From: CAZBKJ01 sp964492495
Lineage (GTDB): Bacteria > Patescibacteriota > Microgenomatia > UBA1400 > UBA12028
Reading direction: 5' to 3'
Length of the DNA stretch: 53,279 nucleotides
NCBI GenBank assembly: GCA_964492495.1
Contig: CAZBKJ010000005.1
Location: forward strand, 1 to 53,279
This document shows, piece after piece, positions 47,476 to 53,279 of this stretch. The notes below the pieces were generated by a model. That model was not told the DNA's origin and ran no database searches. It was given only the letters and a program-made list of their open reading frames with translations. Position numbers and translations under genes: made by a program. Numbering within the stretch: position 1 is the stretch's first letter; the number at the start of each line of letters is the position of its first letter.

Positions 47476-49629
47476 GTGAGTACAACCCCAACAGTTACCC
47501 TAGAACTGCGAACTCCTCGCACGAGTGAACAAACCCCAGAAGCCGCAGGGCATTTTTTTGCGACTCTACCCAATCCTCCACACGGTTTACTCCACCATTT
47601 TTCCCATGCACAAGAAGTTGTTGTCGAGTTTTTAAGCCAAGGGCAAACAATCTACACGCTCTTAACTGTTCCTAAAAACAGAGCAGAGTATTACAACGCC
47701 CAGTTATCTGCTAGCTACCCTGAAGTACTGACAAAAGAGCTTGAACATAACCCCCTGGAAAGTTTTAAAAAAGCAGGAAGTATACAGGTGGGTCAACTGC
47801 ATTTTTCAGCTCCCTCACATCTTTCTCTCAAAACCCATAGCGAAAGCGGAGAAATCGATGCGCTGACAAATATCTTTTCAACACTCTCAAAACTTCAATC
47901 CGACGAAGAAGCCCTTATTCAGTTTAGTGTTCGAAAAGCAAAAGAGGGCTGGAAATCTGCAGGAAACTCCATTATTCATACAGGGATTGTCCAAAAAGAT
48001 GGAACATCTTTACCTCATCCGCAAAAAAGTCAGATAGAGAAAAAAATGACGGGAACGTCTTTCCAGATCTCTATTACCGTTCTTGTCCATGCGCCAAATA
48101 CGGAACGAGCAAAACAACTGTTGCAGTCTATTCAGACGGCATTCACCGGTCTTGATACCCCATACCAATCACTGCGACTTCATACACCGCTGATTCGAAA
48201 AAACGCGTTAATTGAAAAAATACTATCCCGCCAGGTACCGTTCACACATCAGTATGTAAGCCAGGAGGAGCTCTCGACCCTCATTCACTTACCCAACAAA
48301 AACTTTGCATCCATTAATAATATAGCTTGGGGAAAAACGCTATTAGGTGAACCTCCAGAAAATTTACCGACCTTTGATGCGATCCCAGAAGATAAACGAG
48401 GAGACGTAAACTTATTTGGAAAAGTATTGTTTAAGAACAAAGAACAAATTTTTGGAATCAAGCGCATGGATCGCAGGCGACATATGTATGTTCTGGGAAA
48501 AAGCGGAACGGGAAAGTCAACGTTACTTGCCAACATGATTATTAATGACTTAAAGCATGATGAGGGACTTGCGGTGATTGACCCTCACGGAGATTTGATT
48601 GAAACAGTTTTGAACTACATCCCCAAACACCGTATTAATGATGTCATTTTACTTGATCCTGCTGATCCTGAAGCAGTTGTGAAGCTCAATCTCTTTGAAG
48701 GAGGTTCTGTTGTTCATCGTGAACTCATTGCCTCAGGGATTGTCTCAATCTTTCAAAAACTCTATGCCCATTCATGGGGGCCACGTCTAGAGTACATTTT
48801 GCGAAACACCCTATTAACATTGCTTTCAGAAAAGGCTCAGCTAGGCGATGTCCTTCATATGCTAACCGATGAAAAGTTTCGTATGAAAGTTGTCGACAGG
48901 TTAGAGGATCCAGTATTAAAGAATTTTTGGGTGAGTGAGTTTAATACCATGCCTGACAAACAGCGCTCAGAAGCCATTTCACCGATCCTCAATAAAGTAG
49001 GGCAGTTTGTGACATCTCCACTCATTCGGGGTGTAGTAAACACCAATACAAGCTCCTTTGATATCGAGACAGTTATGAATGAGGGAAAAATCCTTTTGGT
49101 GAATGTGTCTCAGGGAAAGCTCGGAGAAGACAATGCCTCGCTTCTGGGGGCTATGATGATCACGAAAATTCAACTTGCAGCCATGAATAGAGTGTACATT
49201 GATGAAGAAAAAAGACGCGATTTCTATCTCTACATTGATGAGTTTCAAAACTTTGCCACTACGAGCTTCATTAAAATCCTTTCTGAGGCGCGAAAGTATC
49301 GCCTAAACTTGGTGCTGGCAAATCAATACATGGATCAGATACCAGATGACGTAAAGTCAGCAATCTTTGGCAATGCCGGTACGATGCTGAGCTTTATTCT
49401 CGGTGCCAGCGATGCCGACTGGATGAAGAAAGAATTTGGCAACAAATATACAGATGAAGATCTTGTTTCACTCGAGAGGTATCAAACAATTTGTAAGCTC
49501 ATGATTGATAATCAAATGAGTCATCCATTCCCCGCATATACCTTGGGGTTAGCGAGTTCCAGTAATCAAAACAAAGAAAAAGTCTTGCGTACATCAAAAG
49601 AGAGATATGCTCGAAAGAAGAATCTATGA
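47476..49629 (+). CDS. VirB4/TraG/HerA-like DNA-transfer ATPase
   Basis: The 717-residue protein has an N-terminal region (about 1-300) of unknown fold and a RecA-type ATPase core. Walker A is GKSGTGKST (about 342-350), followed by LAVIDPHGDLIETVLNYIP and ILLDPADPEAVVKLN. Walker B is FYLYIDEFQNF (about 583-593), followed by ILSEARKYRLNLVLANQYMDQIP. The C-terminal part has FGNAGTMLSFILGASDADWMKKEF. This is the arrangement of conjugative coupling/transfer ATPases (TraG/VirD4 or VirB4-like) common in CPR. There is no predicted membrane anchor. It is co-translated with a DUF4258-like gene. It may power the pilin-fusion apparatus at 1883-4248. Confidence 0.85.
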   Translation: MSTTPTVTLELRTPRTSEQTPEAAGHFFATLPNPPHGLLHHFSHAQEVVVEFLSQGQTIYTLLTVPKNRAEYYNAQLSASYPEVLTKELEHNPLESFKKAGSIQVGQLHFSAPSHLSLKTHSESGEIDALTNIFSTLSKLQSDEEALIQFSVRKAKEGWKSAGNSIIHTGIVQKDGTSLPHPQKSQIEKKMTGTSFQISITVLVHAPNTERAKQLLQSIQTAFTGLDTPYQSLRLHTPLIRKNALIEKILSRQVPFTHQYVSQEELSTLIHLPNKNFASINNIAWGKTLLGEPPENLPTFDAIPEDKRGDVNLFGKVLFKNKEQIFGIKRMDRRRHMYVLGKSGTGKSTLLANMIINDLKHDEGLAVIDPHGDLIETVLNYIPKHRINDVILLDPADPEAVVKLNLFEGGSVVHRELIASGIVSIFQKLYAHSWGPRLEYILRNTLLTLLSEKAQLGDVLHMLTDEKFRMKVVDRLEDPVLKNFWVSEFNTMPDKQRSEAISPILNKVGQFVTSPLIRGVVNTNTSSFDIETVMNEGKILLVNVSQGKLGEDNASLLGAMMITKIQLAAMNRVYIDEEKRRDFYLYIDEFQNFATTSFIKILSEARKYRLNLVLANQYMDQIPDDVKSAIFGNAGTMLSFILGASDADWMKKEFGNKYTDEDLVSLERYQTICKLMIDNQMSHPFPAYTLGLASSSNQNKEKVLRTSKERYARKKNL

Positions 49630-49994
49630 GTCGACCATCTCGTGAATTTGGTGGATTGATCTGGACAGACCATGCGATCGAGAGACTGATTGATCGAAAA
49701 CTACCTCAACATATTGCCGCTCAAGTGTTTACGTCTCCTGACAAAATTGTTACGGGGAAAGAACCAAACACCAAAGAGTATCAAAAACGTATAGGAGCAT
49801 CCTTTGTCACGTTGATCGTAACTCCCAATGATCGAAACCAAAAAATTGTGATCTCTGCATGGATAAACCCTCCGTACGCTGGAACCGAGGATGCGCGAAA
49901 AAAAGAACGGTGGATTGAATATAAAAATGCGTATGCCCGTGCAGGTTTTTGGGGAAAATGTTGGTTGGTCTTCAAACGCCAGATAGGGTTGTAA
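49626..49994 (+). CDS. DUF4258-like small basic protein
   Basis: The 122-residue product starts with WTDHAIERLIDRKLP followed by TSPDKIVTGKEPNTKEYQKRIGASFVTLIV, a pattern similar to DUF4258 and RelE-like folds (HAxxRxxxR then a beta sheet). It overlaps the ATPase gene by four bases (ATGA), so the two are coupled. Function unknown; a toxin-like role is possible but there is no antitoxin gene. Confidence 0.65.
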   Translation: MSRPSREFGGLIWTDHAIERLIDRKLPQHIAAQVFTSPDKIVTGKEPNTKEYQKRIGASFVTLIVTPNDRNQKIVISAWINPPYAGTEDARKKERWIEYKNAYARAGFWGKCWLVFKRQIGL

Positions 49995-50051
49995 TGTCAA
50001 AAGACTCCTGCTTGCAAGCAACTCTGCCTGTGCTAGTATGTGGCATTACAC

Positions 50052-51047
50052 ATGAAGACTATCTCAACTCTCGAGTCACTCAAGAAATCTTTGCCTAAAA
50101 GTACAAAAGCGCTGATCTTGTTGAGTTCAACACCAAATATTGACTCGGTTGCTTCTGCCCTCGGACTTTCCCTCGCCCTCCAAAAGAAAAATATCACCGT
50201 TCAAGTAGCCTCTGTTGCAGACATGCGGGTAGAGTTTTCACGGCTCGTGGGTGTCGATTCGGTAAAAAAGAAAATTGGCAACCGAAATCTGGTCGTTTCT
50301 TTTGAGTACAGTGAAGAACAGGTTGAAAAAGTCAGCTATAACATCTCAGAAGATGGGAAGCGATTTAATCTTGTTATTGCCCCAAAAAACAATGCGCTTC
50401 CTCTCAATCCCGATACGGTCGTGTTTGACTACGCGGGGGCAGAGAGTGATCTCACGTTTCTCATAGGTGTCAATAATTTTTCAGAAATTGGGCCTTTGTA
50501 TGACGAGGAGAGAAACGTCATCGAAGGCTCATTCACGGTCGCACTCACGCTTTTTCCCGTCACAACCTTTGCGAAACATCATCTCAATGCAGAAGGATTT
50601 AGTAGTTTGTCAGAACTTACAGCGTCGTTGTGTGCAGGTCTTGAATTACCGTTGGAAGCTGATGGCGCAAGTAATCTGCTTTTTGGTATGGAGTCAATCA
50701 CTCAAGGCTTTCTAAGCCCGACGGTCTCTGCTGAGACATACGAAACAATTGCTTTTTTGCTTCGAGCTGGGGCAAAACGCCAACCAATAGGCCAGCAGGG
50801 GACACTCGCTCCGACACAGTTTCCCTTTGTACAAAACATCAATCAACCGACAATTCCAGGGGTGAATGTAGCTACAGACCAAAATATTCAAAGGGCTCAG
50901 GATCCCAATCAAAACAACCAGCAATCAAGTGATCAGGGACAAAGTCCCCAAGCGTCGAGCAACCCATTTGCTGCGGCACTAAACAAAACAGCACAGTCAT
51001 CTGTTATGCCCGCGGGATATTCTGCAACTGGGGAGCTGAAAGGATAA
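50052..51047 (+). CDS. Degenerate DHH-phosphoesterase-like protein with disordered C-terminus
   Basis: The 331-residue product resembles the DHH/NrnA phosphoesterase fold at its N-terminus: STPNIDSVASALGLSLALQKKNITVQVAS aligns with the first DHH motif (PDGDAIGSALAL) but lacks most metal ligands, and later motifs are not recognisable. The last 80 residues are Gln/Asn/Pro/Ser-rich and probably disordered. The ATG at 50052 is chosen over a GTG at 50040. A TAGTAT box precedes it by 12 nt. If the reading is right, the protein is a non-catalytic relative. Confidence 0.6.
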   Translation: MKTISTLESLKKSLPKSTKALILLSSTPNIDSVASALGLSLALQKKNITVQVASVADMRVEFSRLVGVDSVKKKIGNRNLVVSFEYSEEQVEKVSYNISEDGKRFNLVIAPKNNALPLNPDTVVFDYAGAESDLTFLIGVNNFSEIGPLYDEERNVIEGSFTVALTLFPVTTFAKHHLNAEGFSSLSELTASLCAGLELPLEADGASNLLFGMESITQGFLSPTVSAETYETIAFLLRAGAKRQPIGQQGTLAPTQFPFVQNINQPTIPGVNVATDQNIQRAQDPNQNNQQSSDQGQSPQASSNPFAAALNKTAQSSVMPAGYSATGELKG

Positions 51048-51070
51048 TTGTGAATTTCGCTTTCCTCTGG

Positions 51071-51076
51071 TATACT
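51071..51076 (+). promoter_or_regulatory. -10 box of rpsO
   Basis: TATACT preceded by CTGG lies 71 nt before the rpsO ATG, leaving a leader of about 65 nt, enough for an S15-binding element. An AAGGAAAG Shine-Dalgarno-like stretch occurs at about 51133-51140. Confidence 0.6.
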
Positions 51077-51147
51077 ACGAAAAGTTATTAATTAGTGTTA
51101 CTTTTTTGCTCAGTATATATACTTGGCAAATAAGGAAAGATACACCT

Positions 51148-51417
51148 ATGGCACTCGATAAAACAGCCAAACAAAAAATCATGACCGACTTCGCCACAAA
51201 AGAGGGCGATACTGGATCTCCAGAAGTGCAAATTGCACTGCTTACCTACCAGATCAATGATCTGACAGAGCACTTAAAGAAACACAAAAAAGACAATCAC
51301 TCCCGAAAAGGACTCTTGAAAATGGTTGCCAAACGTCGACGCTTGGTCAATTTCTTGGTGAGAAAAGACGAAAAGAGAGCCAAAGAAGTACTTTCAAAAC
51401 TTGGTTTAAGTAAGTAA
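51148..51417 (+). CDS. rpsO: 30S ribosomal protein S15
   Basis: The 89-residue product is the standard S15 length and has the family blocks GDTGSPEVQIALLTYQINDLTEHLKKHKKD, HSRKGLLKMVAKRRRLVNFL and the C-terminal helix. S15 binds 16S rRNA in early 30S assembly and often represses its own mRNA. The ATG at 51148 is preferred over an in-frame one at 51106 because the family starts here. It lies ahead of pnp, the usual order, with a small gene between. Confidence 0.97.
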   Translation: MALDKTAKQKIMTDFATKEGDTGSPEVQIALLTYQINDLTEHLKKHKKDNHSRKGLLKMVAKRRRLVNFLVRKDEKRAKEVLSKLGLSK

Positions 51418-51466
51418 TTTCTCCTTCTTAACTGAAAATATCTATATTCATTGTGTAGATCTACCT

Positions 51467-51700
51467 ATGGCAAAAAAAGAATACAAAATTATTGAAGCTA
51501 AAAGCGTAAGTAATGGTCGCTTAGTTAAAGTGACATATAGGGATAGTGATAATAATGAGGAAGTATATATTCCCTCAAGCCATAATGAAATAAAAGATTT
51601 TTTAAGTCTAACAGAAGTCGAAAACCTTGCTCATGCTAATGTTTGCATTTTTATAATAAGTGGTGCAGCAGTCGGTGGTCAGGCAACTTTGAAAGCGTAA
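51467..51700 (+). CDS. Small hypothetical protein between rpsO and pnp
   Basis: The 77-residue product has a beta-rich start (YKIIEAKSVSNGRLVKVTYRD) and a glycine-rich, hydrophobic end (IFIISGAAVGGQATLKA). A GTAGAT hexamer ends 6 nt before the ATG, similar to the leaderless pattern. I recognise no family. Confidence that it is a real gene is moderate. Confidence 0.5.
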   Translation: MAKKEYKIIEAKSVSNGRLVKVTYRDSDNNEEVYIPSSHNEIKDFLSLTEVENLAHANVCIFIISGAAVGGQATLKA

Positions 51701-51921
51701 AAAATTTAAGAGTTTAAGAGAAGGGAATAAAGATATCGCTCGTGCCCCGCAGCTTGCGGGATAAGATTGATCTCTTCATTCTCTTCTAAAAAAAGAAGTT
51801 ACTATGTATTTAGAACTTTCTTGATTCTTACTTCAAACGTAAGAATCCTCTATTATTACGGTATAAAAATTATTTATTTCAGGAACAGTCAGGCGACGAA
51901 GGTTCTGGCTGAAAAAAATGT
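51701..51921 (+). promoter_or_regulatory. pnp leader with promoter and hairpin
   Basis: No gene is seen. CCCGCA/TGCGGG at 51746-51760 is a 6-bp hairpin without a T-run. TATAAA at 51862-51867 may be the pnp -10. TTTCAG-GAAC (51877-51886) pairs with GTTC and CTGAAA (51902-51914, 3-nt bulge), giving a 10-bp stem ending 7 nt before the ATG. It may serve PNPase autocontrol. Confidence 0.45.
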
Positions 51922-53279
51922 ATGGCAAAGTTCTACACCAAAACAATTCATGTTGGTGACAAAGAAATTACACTCGAAGTCGGACGATTTTCCGAACAAG
52001 TTGATGCAGCAATTCTCGCCACTTGTGGTGAGACAGTTGTGCATGTCACGTTTGCGTTGGGAAAACCCGCAAACCTAGGCTACTTTCCATTGTCAGTTGA
52101 GTATGCAGAAAAACTGTACGCTGGTGGACGCATCAAAGGTTCTCGTTGGGTCAAGCGTGACGGACGCCCTACCGATGAAATGATTCTCAAAGGCCGTGTC
52201 ATTGATCGCACCCTTCGACCAATGTTTGCTGAAGGACTGACCAATGAAGTGCAGTGTATTGCAACCGTACTTTCTGTTGACATGAAAAATGATGCAGATA
52301 TGGTAGCTCTCGTTGCTTCCTGTGCAGCAGCCCAAATTTCCTCTGTTCCTTTCGATGGACCTGTCGCTGGTCTTCGTATCGGATACATGAGTGACAGTAA
52401 TTCATTTGTGTTTAACCCAAGTCATGAAGAGCGAGCAACAAGTCAATTGGATTTGATCCTTTGTGGCAACAGTGAAGCAATCGTCATGGTTGAAGCTGGG
52501 GCAAATGAAGTCAGTGAAGAAATTATGCTCAAAGCCTTCGATGAAGGACAAGCACAGTTGTCAAAAATGTCTGCAGAGATTGCTGAGATGGCAAAAGACA
52601 TTGGCAAAAAGAAGTTTGAATTTATTCCAGAGCCAGAACAAACAGAACTACAAGATGCCTTCCGAGCATCACATCACGATGAAATCGTGAAGATGGTCAA
52701 GCTTGAAGCAACACTCCAGCCAACTGGGTTGGAAGAAGTGATTGCCAAGATTTTGACAGAACGTGAAGACTTAAAAGAACGTGAAGCCGACGTCAAACAT
52801 GCCTTTTATAACCTGATGAAGGAAGAAGGCAGACGTATGATTTTGGAAGATAATATTCGTCCAGATGACAGAAAGCTTGACGAAATTCGACCGATTACTT
52901 GTGAAGTTGATCTCCTTCCACGCGTTCACGGAAGTGCAATGTTTAAGCGTGGTGCAACACAAGCATTAACAATCACTACTCTAGGAAGTCCATCAATGGG
53001 TCAACTCATTGAAGACGCAGAAGGTGAAGAAGAACGTCACTACATTCACCACTACAACATGCCACCATACGCATCAGGTGAAACAGGTCGTTTCGGTGCA
53101 CCAAAACGTCGTGAAGTCGGACATGGAGCATTGGCAGAGCGAGCATTGCTTCCAATGATTCCATCACAAAAAGATTTTCCATACACCATTCAAGTAGTCT
53201 CTGAAATCATGAGTAGTAATGGATCAACCTCACAGGCTTCTGTCTGTGGAAGTACGATGAGTTTGATGGCAGCAGGTGT
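51922..53279 (+). CDS. pnp: Polyribonucleotide nucleotidyltransferase (PNPase), N-terminal part
   Basis: PNPase degrades RNA 3' to 5' with phosphate. The frame MAKFYTKTIHVGDKEITLEVG opens at 51922 and runs off the right edge; about 452 codons are visible. They cover the first RNase PH domain (GGRIKGSRWVKRDGRPTDEMIL, with the LKGRVIDRTLRPMF block), the helical linker domain and the start of the second RNase PH domain (HHYNMPPYASGETGRFGAPKRREVGHGALAERAL). The S1/KH end lies outside the window. rpsO precedes it in the usual order. Confidence 0.96.
   Translation, partial: MAKFYTKTIHVGDKEITLEVGRFSEQVDAAILATCGETVVHVTFALGKPANLGYFPLSVEYAEKLYAGGRIKGSRWVKRDGRPTDEMILKGRVIDRTLRPMFAEGLTNEVQCIATVLSVDMKNDADMVALVASCAAAQISSVPFDGPVAGLRIGYMSDSNSFVFNPSHEERATSQLDLILCGNSEAIVMVEAGANEVSEEIMLKAFDEGQAQLSKMSAEIAEMAKDIGKKKFEFIPEPEQTELQDAFRASHHDEIVKMVKLEATLQPTGLEEVIAKILTEREDLKEREADVKHAFYNLMKEEGRRMILEDNIRPDDRKLDEIRPITCEVDLLPRVHGSAMFKRGATQALTITTLGSPSMGQLIEDAEGEEERHYIHHYNMPPYASGETGRFGAPKRREVGHGALAERALLPMIPSQKDFPYTIQVVSEIMSSNGSTSQASVCGSTMSLMAAG

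Noticed and set aside
51767..52078. Plus-strand frame of 103 codons at the start of pnp
   Set aside because: It is out of frame with the PNPase sequence, which begins at 51922 and stays open to the window edge with clear RNase PH motifs.
1..53279. Alternative genetic code (UGA as Gly)
   Set aside because: UGA ends several well-bounded genes such as ddl and crtB, and no conserved protein here needs read-through of UGA.

Overview
The window looks like a chromosomal piece of a Patescibacteria (CPR) bacterium, plausibly Microgenomates-like, though rank below phylum cannot be settled here. The signs are proteins of CPR-typical families (DUF5667, a DUF5657-like small membrane protein, Mbov_0395-type T4SS pilin domains, many Cys-rich secreted proteins), small housekeeping enzymes, tight gene packing and very short or absent 5' leaders. 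TGA is used as a stop (for example ddl and crtB), so the code is not the Gly-UGA code of Gracilibacteria/Absconditabacteria.

Layout. 1-1.9 kb: end of an unknown gene, isopentenyl phosphate kinase and undecaprenyl diphosphate synthase. 1.9-4.2 kb (minus): two secreted proteins with T4SS-pilin C-termini. 4.4-9.5 kb (plus): SpoIID-type cell-wall protein, PH-domain membrane protein, small membrane protein, a PP2C-like/TM/propeller protein and smpB. 9.5-9.9 kb (minus): tmRNA, the partner of smpB. 10-13.4 kb: ComF-like protein, two tRNA-Ser genes (one with the very rare anticodon ACU), an EEP phosphatase/nuclease, Ung, and a hypothetical gene framed by copies of the tRNA 3' end. 13.5-18.0 kb (minus): a five-gene operon tetR-crtI-crtB-lyeJ-cruF whose products point to a C50 (bacterioruberin-type) carotenoid. 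18.2-21.7 kb: divergent paralogous secreted SGNH hydrolases, one ending in a dockerin. 21.7-25.4 kb (minus): cation exchanger plus P-type ATPase. 25.5-31.1 kb (minus): UvrD-like helicase fused to a RecB-type nuclease, a hypothetical gene, typA. 31.3-33.5 kb (minus): two Cys-rich surface proteins. 33.6-38.3 kb: ddl, a holin-IV-like membrane protein, a short uvrC overlapping a transglutaminase-like gene. 38.4-44.4 kb (plus): dnaG, a structured leader, rpoD, a hypothetical gene, a protease-less Lon-type AAA+ protein and two small proteins. 44.5-47.4 kb: nrdR and the B12-dependent class II ribonucleotide reductase. 47.5-51.0 kb: a T4SS/HerA-type ATPase, a DUF4258-like protein and a degenerate DHH-like protein. 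51.1 kb to the end: rpsO, a small unknown gene and the 5' part of pnp.

How the genes fit together. IPK and UppS act in isoprenoid supply and cell-wall lipid carrier synthesis, and the carotenoid operon draws on the same C5 units. No GGPP synthase and no rhodopsin gene lie in the window. The pilin-domain proteins and the VirB4/TraG-like ATPase probably belong to one surface or DNA-transfer apparatus. NrdR probably controls the adjacent reductase. SmpB and tmRNA form the ribosome-rescue system.

A recurrent regulatory theme: at least a dozen genes have a TATAAT/TATACT-like hexamer, often preceded by TG or TGG, 6-8 nt before the start codon and no Shine-Dalgarno sequence, which predicts widespread leaderless transcription. 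Others (ddl, rpsO, rpoD, typA, pnp) have real leaders. Family assignments were made by reading motifs; no database search was run.
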